A DNA stretch of 64,000 bases from Capillidium heterosporum (taxonomy: Eukaryota > Entomophthoromycota > Entomophthoromycetes > Entomophthorales > Capillidiaceae), in assembly GCA_016630905.1 (NCBI GenBank), contig WBMQ01000007.1, forward strand, positions 558,001 to 622,000. Direction: 5' to 3'. The notes below the pieces were generated by a model that was not told the origin of the DNA, searched no databases, and saw only the letters and a list, made by a program, of their open reading frames with translations. How positions within the stretch are numbered: the stretch's first letter is position 1; each line of letters starts with the position of its first letter. Positions 23,511 to 33,348 of the stretch are shown one piece after another. Both the position numbers and the translations under genes were made by a program.

Positions 23511-23965
23511 ATGGTAAATACTTTTGCAAGTTTCAAATACATCCATCCAACATCCCGCATCAAATCTTTGCAATTCAACTGAATGCCCATCTAAACTTTA
23601 TGAAAATAGGCAAAAGGAGCTGCTCCCTCATCCTCCAGCGGAGGTAAGAACAAGAAGAAGAAATGGTCCAAGGGAAAGGTCAAGGATAAGGCCAACAACG
23701 CCGTTATCTTCGAGAAGGCTTCCATGGACAAGTTGATGAAAGAAGTACCTACTTACAAGCTCATCACCCCCTCCGTTTTGGTTGACCGTCTTCGTCTCAG
23801 CGGTTCTTTGGCTCGCGTTGCTCTACGTGAGTTAGAGAGCCAGGGTCTTATCAAGTTGGTTTCCAAGCACTCTAGCCAGCAGATCTACAGTAATTTATTG
23901 CTTTGAAAATTTTGACTTATGGTTTTGTTTTAGCCCGTGCTACCGCTAACATTGAGACCGAATAA
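23511..23965 (+). CDS. RPS25: 40S ribosomal protein eS25, first exon is the ATG alone
   Basis: Small-subunit ribosomal protein. The start ATG (23511-23513) is followed at once by a donor GTAAAT. The intron ends at 23609 (TAG) and exon 2 (23610-23889) continues [37 protein letters not shown], the winged-helix part [20 protein letters not shown] and [17 protein letters not shown], then KHSSQQIY. A second intron (23890-23933) leads to the ending [10 protein letters not shown]. The length of about 110 residues and the Lys-rich N terminus are normal for eS25. An intron directly after the start codon is common in fungal ribosomal-protein genes. The codons are GC-rich and biased, as in HSP90. Confidence 0.95.
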
Positions 23966-24334
23966 ATATAAAATAAATTATTTTAGGCTATCAAAAGTGT
24001 AATAAAGAATCCCGGATTTACGGTAAATATTAGTCTCTTTCAATCCAATGTGGTTGCAATAGATGCCATTAGATTAGGTAAATTCAAACTATATGTATCT
24101 ATAGTATTCGTACAAATTTTGATTAATGTTTTGTTTTTCAGTCACAATTGCTATCTATTTCTATAATCAACTTTATCACGATAATTTAATTTGTATAAAA
24201 TTCATAGTATAAGATTAAGCTAACTGCCAAATTCTTCAATTAATAACTTTATGCTAAAACGTAGTATCCAACTTCTCAGATTATCGGTTCATACCCTATT
24301 TATAAACACATTTAATTTTTTATTGAAGAACGTG
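23966..24334. other. Gene-free spacer between convergent genes
   Basis: AT-rich 3' flanks of eS25 and PER1; nothing coding was seen. Confidence 0.5.
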
Positions 24335-25300
24335 TTACCTCGATTTATCGAATTCTTTGCTCTTTATAGAAGCCAAGAACCTGCAGTCCTCAATAAAGAA
24401 CTTGTACCATAGTGGTATGATGAAGATAGTTGAAAAGTGCCATAAGGAGTGGGCATCTATCAAGCCCATTACCGGTGGAAAGTCCAAAAGTTCTAAGGAC
24501 ATGGCCAAGGAGATTAATATAGCACATATGGTTGGTTGCCAGCGATAAGGATGCAGCATTGTGCTCTTGAAGCTACTGTAGATAGACCAAATAATCCAAA
24601 TTAGATTGTGGACAACTCCTATAGCCACCCCCATAAGCATATTGTACTGGTAATCGAACTTAGTGGTCATAACTGCTATATGGTAGCAGTAGACAAACGC
24701 AGCCCCTAGAGTCAAAGCCGACATAAGTGTGCCGTTCTTGGAAAAGGAAAGCTTGAAGGTACGGACGATAGCAAAGTACAATCCATAAACTAAACTTAAA
24801 TACGCTGAAAAGTAGTCCATACGCTCAGTAAATACTTTATCCCTAGCGTGAAATACGGTCGACCATATCCACAGATTGATAGAGATTAAAGCATACATGA
24901 AGTAAAAGTTCTTATAGGTACTGTTAGCTCCTCCTTGCCGCATTAATTTATGATAGGAGTAATAATGGGCCAACCCGTTAGCTACCGAAAACAGGCAGGA
25001 GAACAGCTCTTGAATTCCAAAAAATCGGTAAAAAGGCCACTTTCCATAAAATTGCTCGACCTTACCGCCATTCTTCAAAGTCTCTTGGTAGATACCCATC
25101 ATACATTCGTAGTTGCAGTTCTCTTTACAGTCCCACCTTAGAACTCGTAGCGATAAAGGCAAATTTCCATCGTAGCTTGTACTTCCTTTACACTGCGTAT
25201 CTCGACATGTGTCTGTACATTGCAAGTAGTCGCTACGCTTGTCACCACTTGAACCAAATACAGTCGCTAGGAAAGTTAAAACTATCAGGTTGAGTTTCAT
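24335..25300 (-). CDS. PER1: PER1/PGAP3-family GPI-anchor remodelling protein
   Basis: ER membrane protein that removes the sn-2 acyl chain of GPI anchors (Per1/PGAP3 group of the CREST hydrolase superfamily). The chosen start at 25300 gives MKLNLIVLTFLATVFGS, a clean signal peptide; an in-frame ATG 16 codons upstream (25348) would put a hydrophilic stretch before it. The luminal N-terminal domain is Cys-rich (LQCTDTCRDTQCKG, WDCKENCNYECM). About seven membrane segments follow. The family hydrolase motifs are visible: TVFHARDKVFTERMDYF and SLWHFSTIFIIPLWYKF near the C terminus, followed by EDCR. The gene is single-exon and intact. It is divergent from the DTWD1 gene with only about 100 bp between start codons. 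Confidence 0.92.
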   Translation of the reverse strand: MKLNLIVLTFLATVFGSSGDKRSDYLQCTDTCRDTQCKGSTSYDGNLPLSLRVLRWDCKENCNYECMMGIYQETLKNGGKVEQFYGKWPFYRFFGIQELFSCLFSVANGLAHYYSYHKLMRQGGANSTYKNFYFMYALISINLWIWSTVFHARDKVFTERMDYFSAYLSLVYGLYFAIVRTFKLSFSKNGTLMSALTLGAAFVYCYHIAVMTTKFDYQYNMLMGVAIGVVHNLIWIIWSIYSSFKSTMLHPYRWQPTICAILISLAMSLELLDFPPVMGLIDAHSLWHFSTIFIIPLWYKFFIEDCRFLASIKSKEFDKSR

Positions 25301-25400
25301 ATTGGAGCCAGGAAGAATAAAGCTGCTCGTGAAATTGGCTTTTATCACTTGAAATCATTGATCAAATAAAATTTTGGAAACAAGCTTTTTACTTTTTAGA

Positions 25401-26265
25401 ATGACTGAAGCGAAAGTTGGGGTAAAAAGTATCAACGTGTTGGAGATAGCAAAGGATATAGACGATGACACCTTCCTAAATGGCGAACAGTACTCTAAAC
25501 GACAACAATGCAGTATATGTTCCAAGAAGATAAAGTACTTTTGTTACAACTGTCACCTACCCATAGAAATTTTGAGTGAAGGTAGCTTACCCAAGTTGGA
25601 ACTGCCGCTCCCATTAGATATGTAAGTCAATTTTATTTGAAGCTGTTTTAAAATGTTTTAGTATAAAGCATCCAGGTGAGAATGATGGTAAATCAACTGG
25701 CATACATGCAAAGTTAGTCGCTTCCAGCTCCACAACCATAATAGATTTCCCACCACCCAATGACTACTTCAAAAATCCGGAACGCTGCTTACTCCTATTC
25801 CCTGGACCGGTATTTCATTCTATTAACCTCATATTAACCTATTTCTACCAGGATGCTCTAAAGCTAAATACTTTAGCTAAGGAAGTAGAGACCAAAGATA
25901 ATACCAAGAAATTGACGGATCTGTTCGATCGCATTGTAGTTATTGAAGGCACTTGGTACCAAGCCAAGAGGATGATACGCGATTTCTTGCCATTATACCA
26001 GATGCAGAAAGTCACTTTCAGTCAGACTTACACTACATTATTTTGGAGGTTTCAGCAGATGGATACTAGCCACTTGGCTACTATAGAAGCTATATACTTG
26101 ATATACTACGAGCTGGGCTTAGCTGCTACTAGTGGAAAGTTGGACAATTTGTTGTTTTTCTATAGATTTTTTTACAACTTGATCCAGGATTACTACAAAG
26201 ATGAAACCAAATCCAACGGTAGAGTGTTCACTACGAGACATGTGGATTCTTATATTAAACCATAG
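25401..26265 (+). CDS. DTWD1-type tRNA-uridine aminocarboxypropyltransferase, three exons
   Basis: Likely puts the acp3U modification on tRNA (U20-type, as human DTWD1). Exon 1 (25401-25622) has the zinc-binding CSICSKKIKYFCYNCHLP and ends PLDM. Exon 2 continues IKHPGENDGKSTGIHAKL and LLLFPGP. Exon 3 has VVIEGTWYQAKRM, FWRFQQMDTSHLATIEA and DNLLFFYRFFYNLIQD. Both introns agree in phase. The motif that names the family, D-x-T-W, reads E-G-T-W here, a conservative Asp to Glu change at a position the family usually keeps. Surrounding motifs are intact, so a working enzyme is likely. An upstream in-frame ATG at 25374 would add nine residues. Confidence 0.88.
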
Positions 26266-26919
26266 ATTTTTTATTTTGTCAATATTGTTTAGCTTAGTGT
26301 TTTTATATCTAATGAAATCTAAATTTGCTTAATATAATTATAAATATATAACGATTGTATATAGTAACAAAACTTAATGTAGATATAAAATGACTGATTA
26401 GTGCATACAATTTAACTTTCCACTTTTATTATTAACTTTGAAGAATCCAATGAATATTCTAATAAGCCTATAAATATAATTACTATCTCTCAAACTTCTT
26501 CAGCCATATAACATATATTTACATCAGTTGTCCTAAAGCTATGTTATTATTTGAAGTTTATCGTTCAATCCTATTAAAAATTCAAAAGCTAGGTAGAAAT
26601 AAAGAATTGTGATATGTTTTAATAACAGCTTTAATAGATTACACCTTGTATTTCATCAATGATATATTTATTTATATTATCATTTGATACTTTAAATTTT
26701 CATGAGTTATATTGACTTTATTGAGTGAATGTTACTACCTATTTGATCTATAGCTTGATATACTTTCTCTGATTCTTTCCTAAAGCTTATAAAGTCCAAT
26801 TAGATCCTATGACGTCTCCATAGTTTTGTTAGGTACAATGGGTCTGAATAATTTTAGGCTTCCATCTTAAACAAGAACACCAAGTTACCAACAATCCATT
26901 CCTCAGACATATACAAGTC
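26266..26919. other. Gene-free spacer
   Basis: About 650 bp of very AT-rich DNA with stops in every frame; nothing was recognised. Confidence 0.5.
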
Positions 26920-27486
26920 ATGAAATTAAACTTCAAATTCTGCCTCCAACTACTTTCCTTGCTGACTTTAGTTAGATGCTACATTGAAACTGAAAAGGAC
27001 CATAGTAACTACGCATTAATTGAAACTTCCAAAGAGTAATTTTTCATCTACTTTATAAATTAATTGTTCTTTTTATTGCAACACATGTAGGTACATAAAG
27101 GAGCACTTAAACTTGACCGAAATAGAGTTTATAGACAAGGACCAGGTGTACTACCTGTTCTACATAATCGACATAAATAAGGATCAGAAGTTGGATGGGT
27201 TTGAGATTATGAATTCCATCCACGTCTCTCAGCTGGATAAGAAGAACAAAGCTAAAAGTTCAGAAAGCTCTAACAGTAATGGAGGTGAGGAGATAGAGGT
27301 TTGGGACTTGGAGAAGTTGATGGAGTGGACCGATCACGTGCTCAAAGAAGATGATATCAATAACGAGTAAGTTTTTATATGTATAAATTCATTAATTATT
27401 TCAACAGCGGCTTCATCTCATTGGAAGAGTTTTTAGCTTCCCAGGTCTACCATCACCAAACCGATAAAGCCGAGCTGAATGAGTAA
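26920..27486 (+). CDS. MCFD2-like secretory-pathway EF-hand protein
   Basis: Soluble ER/Golgi calcium protein. In animals MCFD2 pairs with the lectin ERGIC-53 to export cargo; this role is inferred here. Exon 1 (26920 to about 27034) encodes a signal peptide, MKLNFKFCLQLLSLLTLVRC. Exon 2 continues YIKEHLNLTEIEF, the first EF hand DINKDQKLDGFE, an Asn/Ser-rich loop, then the start of the second EF hand. Exon 3 completes it as DDINNDGFISLEEF and ends near HHQTDKAELNE. The EF-hand order, spacing and EHL segment match MCFD2 better than calmodulin or calumenin. Both introns interrupt codons consistently. It converges on the Grc3 gene, 79 bp away. Confidence 0.75.
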
Positions 27487-27564
27487 AGTTAAATAAAAAT
27501 CGAACAACCGTACATACTTTTTATTTTTATTACCCATATTCTATAAATCTATAAACCGTTGCAC

Positions 27565-29788
27565 TTATCCTCTAAACTTTCGCTTGACTGAGAAATCTTT
27601 CCTAGGTAGATCACCTGGCTTGCTTTCAATTTTGTAAGTCAGGTAGGGTAAGGTAAATCCACCTTCCTTTATCTTGGAGTAACCTAGTGCGTGTCGATTG
27701 TTGCATTGAACCTCAAAATTGTCAAAGTAGTAATGGTACTCGGGTAATATCAAGTCCCCTTTAACTAATAACGAGGATTCGCTAAGGTCCTTCAAGGGAA
27801 TAGGGGTTAGTAAATGGAATTTGGATGCTTTGATATCGATAGCACGAATTAAAGCCAATCCCAAGTAGGTGTACTTGGTCGGATCAAAATACTCGTACTT
27901 TGAGGTATCCACTAATTTAGGTATGTCGTTATCCTTGTAAGAATCATTTATACTATCTTCATCGTCATCTATAATGTTGCTGTCATTGGCTTTAACCACA
28001 TCATGGTTCTTTGAAGCATAGATGGCAACTAGAGCGCAGTTCAAAGCCACCATCACATTGGAAAGCTTACAGGAGTTGTGCAAAAGCCACAGCTCAAACT
28101 TACTCCAGTTAACAGCGATAGGCTTCTTAGCTGTCAAATTAGTAAAATCCCATTTCAAAGGTAAGGTATTCAAGCTGGAGTTACTCTGGAGTTGGAGATA
28201 GGAAGAAAGCATCAAGTTTCGTCTACGCTGACCAATCGTCTTACCACCAAGGTACAGACCGCTCGAATCGTAGGCGGGGACATTGATCGACTTTGCATTT
28301 AGCTTTACATTGGAGTCAGTTCCAATCTGAATTGGGAAGTTGATTTGAATCTTCGTTGCTATATGGTTCAACATATCTAAACCTTGGCCTTGCACCCACC
28401 CACTCGTATTAATTATCAACGGTAAGGTAGTGTAATCAGACTGCAAACTTTTAAAATCAAGGAGGAGCTGGTCGATCAACTTCAAAGCTAAGGTTGGACT
28501 AGTTTTTAAAGTGGCTTCTCCAAGGTAATAGGCCGTATAAGGTTGCCGTAACTGGGTAAAATTTGGACCTATTAACGGATTGCTTAAGTTAAATTGAATA
28601 CCATCACTATCCTTACCTAGAATCGGTCTTTGAATGAGATGTAGACTTAGCATACCGGGCGGGTTAAATTCCGTCTGCCCTGGATCTAAATTGATATATG
28701 CCACTCTTTCGTATCTAAATTAAAGGCCTAATTAGGCCGACTTTATTGTATTTATATATTACTTTGTCAACAGCGAGTTCAGCAGTAGCTTCAAAAATGT
28801 AGATTTTCCATTGTTCTTTAGCCCGTATCCCATTATGGTAAAACTGCTCTCTATATAGTTTACTGTAGTTAATAAGTGTAGTATTAAGTATGGTTTTTAC
28901 CAGGTTTAAAATTCACTATATCTTCAAAAATGTCTTGCCAGATATTCAAATCGTAGGTTGCTACTCCATAGATAGGCTCAAGGATCTAGTTAAAGTAAAT
29001 ATTAGTTGTACATATATATTTGTTACCGGATAGAAACCTTGGATAGGTGAGAACGAATCTTTATTTTCGAGCTTAAAAATCGATCTGTAGTTGGGGTGTA
29101 CTTGCTCGACTTCGTCAAAATTGGTAAAAGTCAGGCTTTCTAATAAAAGAACCGTATCGAACTCATCGATATTTTCAAAGTTTTCGATCATATCCTTTAA
29201 ATTATTCATTTTATCGACATCATCGACATCACAGTCACCCAAAAAGCTAGTGTTGTAGTTGGTGTTATCATTGTCGCAAGAAATAAGTTTAACAATTGGG
29301 TAAGTTTTAGCTGAGTAAAGATAGAAATAATTCAACTTAGCTGTATCAGCTACTTTGATATTGACACTGCTATTGAGTTTAAAGTTAAGGGCTGATACGG
29401 TACCCTTCAATACACATAACTTAACACCGCCAACAAAACATATCGTCTAAAATAAAAACATAAATAAAAATAAAAGGTATTAAATTACCTCATTTTTAGT
29501 TAAACCTACTAACATAATGTTGTTTTTCACTACGTAAGTTGAAGGTTGAAATTGATAAGTTGATGTAGCTTCCTTATCCAAAACTTGACTAATAGAATTA
29601 AATTAATAAACAAAAATATAAGTATATTACTCGCTTGCTTCATTTTTTAAACGCTTGTTTAAGCTACTTTCATCTTCCATATCTTCGTCAAATTCATTAT
29701 AGGCTGGTTCAGGTGAAGTTAAGGCTCCTAACAGTGAGCTTGGGTCCATTGAATTGGTTGTCGGCGTTGCCTTCTTTTCGTCAGTCAT
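27565..29788 (-). CDS. GRC3: Grc3/NOL9-family polynucleotide 5'-kinase
   Basis: Nucleolar RNA 5'-kinase that works with Las1 in ITS2 processing of pre-rRNA. The start is ATG at 29788 (MTDEKKATPTTNSMDPSS...), followed by an acidic N terminus, then a beta-rich N domain in the exon at about 28990-29410 (LNFKLNSSVNIKV and on). A short exon near 28760-28865 carries the Walker A P-loop GYGLKNNGKSTFLKLLL. The large last exon (27565-28704) opens with VAYINLDPGQTEFNPPGM, a Grc3 signature, and has LPLIINTSGWVQGQGLDML near the Walker B and lid region. It has a long C domain and ends KDFSVKRKFRG. The several short introns agree in phase. It is divergent from the SMPD4-like gene. Confidence 0.9.
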
Positions 29789-30138
29789 TTTTCAAGAACT
29801 TTATCAAATATTTTTGACTTTAGGCTTGATGTGTATTTTGATCTGGTTGTAAGCAAAAGTTGTACCAAATTATTTGCGTATTATAGCTTGTAGTTTCAAT
29901 ACCCAATTACGTATCCTAATAAACATAGTAGCTAACTATTATTTGTTCAGGTATCCAAAGGCATCATTTGATATAAACTTTCGCAAAACTATAAGCTTAG
30001 GTTTAACATTCATTTAGGTACAATCCTATCCAACAACCTAATCTACCAATAGAACAAGCTTGATGTGATAAAACAAATTGCGTGTAACTTTCAACTGTGA
30101 TCAATTTTTTGTTGTCTTTCAAAAGCCAACTTCCCGAC

Positions 30139-32589
30139 ATGACAAAGAGCTACGAAGCCTCAATAAACGAAGCCCTCAACTCGTTCCAGCGGGATCTCAT
30201 TGGACTCGAGAAACAGGAAATAGAACGACTACTTCTCAACTCGATAGAAAAGCTAGACCTAGTCCTCAAGGAAGCCCTCGAAGATGACAACAAGCAGAAT
30301 TTGGTAACTTTGCACAGCTTCTACCCAGCCATCCTAGGAACTTTGTTTGGAACATTCACTACCAAGTAAACTTCAAAATTTTATTTCCAAACTCGAAACT
30401 AAATTGTGTAGGGGTTGGTTAAACTACTTCGAGCAGCTGTACCATGCCAAGGGTGGGCTATTGAAGCTCTCCGAAGATATAGTAGGGGACAGTTGTACAC
30501 TATTGAAAACTAGGTTCCACCAGGTGTTGACTTACACTTTGGACAGCGTCAACACCAGGTTGAATTCGGTGGAGAGCTTCTACTATCAAGTCGATAGTAA
30601 GCAATTCCCAGTAAGTTGTTTTAATGTATTTTAAAGTTAATTGAATGTTTTAGTCTTTTATGAATAAAGAGTTACTGGATAAGACTTTTGTACTGAAAAC
30701 TAAGGTCGTAGATAAAGATTCCAAAGTGCGTCTGTGTAAGCAATACTGCATGATTTTTGACATTAACCTTTTTTATATTAGCGGCCAAGGAATACTATCT
30801 ATTCAACCTAGTATACTTTTTAAAGTTCGAGGGGAACGACGTAATCCATATCTATTAGATATAAATATACTAACGTTTGGTTTTTTAGATCAAGGTTGAA
30901 AATGAAGAGACAAATAGAATATACTTCGATCAGTTAGCTTTTGAACTTGACAGATACTTGGATGTTCTAAATGAATCCGACACTGAGACATCGAGTTTAC
31001 CAAAGGCGTAAGTTTTATATTTAATGTATCTACCAACAGCCTTATTATAGATCTGAAGAAGCCAGATATAACCTACTAGTGCTTTCTGAATTCTTTGCTG
31101 AAGCTTGGTTGTTGGTTGGACAAAATAATATTTCCAACGCCATCCAACCTATCAATTTTGTTATTTATGTAGGATTTTGTATTACCATACATCTTACTAA
31201 CACTTCAACTTACCTAGTCTGATAAAGTCAACTGTTCAGTTAAACTGTTCGAAGTGGGATTGGAATTCTTCGTCTGTAAGGGAAGGAGCTTAATTTATAA
31301 TAGCGGTAGTGACACTAAAGAGTTTGAATTCTTCAGGTATTTTTTTATTAAGCAGATTTAATTTAACTATATATCTAGAGATCTTTATAACTATATGATT
31401 CCTAAAGTGTACCGATACCTCAAGCAATATTTCGGTACCGAGCCCATCGATTTTGCCTTCGTGAAGGTGATATAATATAGTGCATACAACATTACTAATC
31501 TTATTATCAGATATTTGAGATTTTCAACACATATTTAATTCCATGGGTTAACGACACCGAAATGGGAACCTGGTAATGTATATATTTGCATAGCTAGTCG
31601 TTAATATTTTAAATTTAGGAAGCCTTTCGTTAAAGAGAACTTCCTCTTCTATCAGGAGATAGTTTCCATCATCTTCAAGCGGATGTTCGAAGCTGAGCTG
31701 AACGCACTAACTAACGGTAGCTTTGGCCTCAGCGTAAATCCTAACAAATCTTTAGGGCGTACGGTGGTTAAAAGACAGCTCGAAAAACAGCTCTATTCTC
31801 TACTATGCATACTATCGGATACTGAGTTGAATAAGTTGTTGAAAGAATGTAGGTTATTTTTAGCTAGTATCAAAGCTAACAAATTATAGTGAGTTCCAGC
31901 CTATCCAAAAAGGTAGAGCCCATCCTACCGACCGATTATAAAAACTATGACTTTACTGCTTGGTTCGAATCGGAGGAAGAGATCCCTTCCACCAACGACC
32001 CGCAAGAAGTATCGGAAATTCTGGACCATCAACTGCAGCTTTATGAGACCAAAGATTTCAAATCTTCCAACTTGTATGTGACCCAAGAACCCGGCCCTGT
32101 AAGTATTTATTCCTAATGATTAAAAAACGCACCCCTAACGTTTACTTTTAGCACGCCGAGGTTTACTTCCAGATGTACCGACACCATAAACACCGTCAAC
32201 TCGATCTCCCCTCTCCTATAGTCGGTGACCCCGACCCAGATTTATTGCCAAAGGGCAGTTTATACCACCAGATGCAGACCTTCCTGAAAAGTATTGTTAA
32301 TCCCAACGACAATCCAATCGACGACTTTAGGCTCAGCAAGCAAGAGTACGAATCCATCGTTAAGCTCATGAGTTTTATGTTCGGGGTAAATTTTTTTACG
32401 TTATAGCTTGGATACTAACCCTTTTTACATATCTAGAACGCCAAACGGCAGGGTGGATCCAAGGATGACATTGATCACGAAGCTTCGGTCACCTCTCAGG
32501 ATTTGCAGACTGCCATCCCCATCCTCACCTACCAGTTGAACAAGGAGAGATTGAACGTGGAGCGGTTACCGGGGTCTTGGGTCGAGTAA
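30139..32589 (+). CDS. SMPD4-like protein (neutral sphingomyelinase-3 family), many exons
   Basis: Resembles SMPD4, an ER/nuclear-envelope protein reported as a neutral sphingomyelinase. The sequence starts MTKSYEASINEALNSF and includes TLHSFYPAILGTLFG, GWLNYFEQLYHAKGG, AKEYYLFNLVYFLKF and SEFFAEAWLLVGQN. Most diagnostic is VYRYLKQYFGTEPIDFAF, followed by the NTYLIPWVND and WKPFVKENFLFYQEIV segments, which match human SMPD4 in order. About a dozen exons were joined by phase, for example the intron from 30374 and the one ending at 31889 before LSSSLSKKVEPILPTDYK. The C-terminal part (32160-32589) is less conserved, and no clear C-terminal membrane helix was seen, unlike animals. An in-frame ATG at 30097 is an alternative start. 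The function is inferred from homology only. Confidence 0.7.
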
Positions 32590-33348
32590 TTTATGGGCTC
32601 TTGGAGCTGTATTTGGGTTTCCATAGTTTTTAAAAGGTGGAATACGGATCTGTTATCCAAATAGCTTTATAAATATTTGACTGTTTAAATTCGTATATAA
32701 AGGTGCTAACAATTAAAAGTGAAGGTTGTAGTTTTGTTTTTGTTGATTGGATTGTTTAACCGGTATGTATATTGGCTTGTTTACATTGAAATTGTACACT
32801 ATTTTGATATAGTGAATTTAATAAAATCAAATCTAATTATTTATTTATTTTACTTTCGAATACGATTTTTAAACAATTTAGTACTAATAGTTGTTTTGAA
32901 TAGTATAATAAATTTACACTAGTAGGAAGCAAAAAAAGGAATTTCAAATAAGTTGTATTAGTTTACAGGTGGAAGGCTTTTAATTAGAATCAAGGTAGAT
33001 ATCGTAGCTATTTCAATGTTGGTTCTTCAAGCCCAATGAATCTTTTACTATGTTGACTATGGTGGTCTCGAGGCGTATCTATGATAATTAGTTCAAACCA
33101 TTTCATAAACTCTTAGAGTCCAATATCAACTCGACTATCGAGATATCATTAGCGATTTTCCTTTCGTACTTAAAACTTAGTTCTCATCTCTTTAAGCCCA
33201 CCATCTTAATTTAATGATGGGCATTCAAACCTTCCTATAATTACCCCATAATTAATGCATATAACTTTTCAATTCTTAATATATAGCAACCATAAATATA
33301 CAAACATAAATTATGAAAACCAAAAACCAGTAGCTTGAAAACATACAT
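32590..33348. other. Spacer with a possible gene scrap
   Basis: 3' flanks of two convergent genes. Around 33090-33210 the plus strand reads FKPFHKLLESNINSTIEISL and AIFLSYLKLSSHLFKP without a start codon or a continuation. This has the feel of a cyclin-box fragment but is too short to assign. Confidence 0.35.

Noticed and set aside
30097-30138. Upstream ATG of the SMPD4-like gene
   Set aside because: Possible, but the added 14 residues show no conservation. The ATG at 30139 was preferred, with low certainty.
33090-33210. Short cyclin-like plus-strand stretch
   Set aside because: Only about 40 residues, without start, neighbouring exons or a decisive motif.
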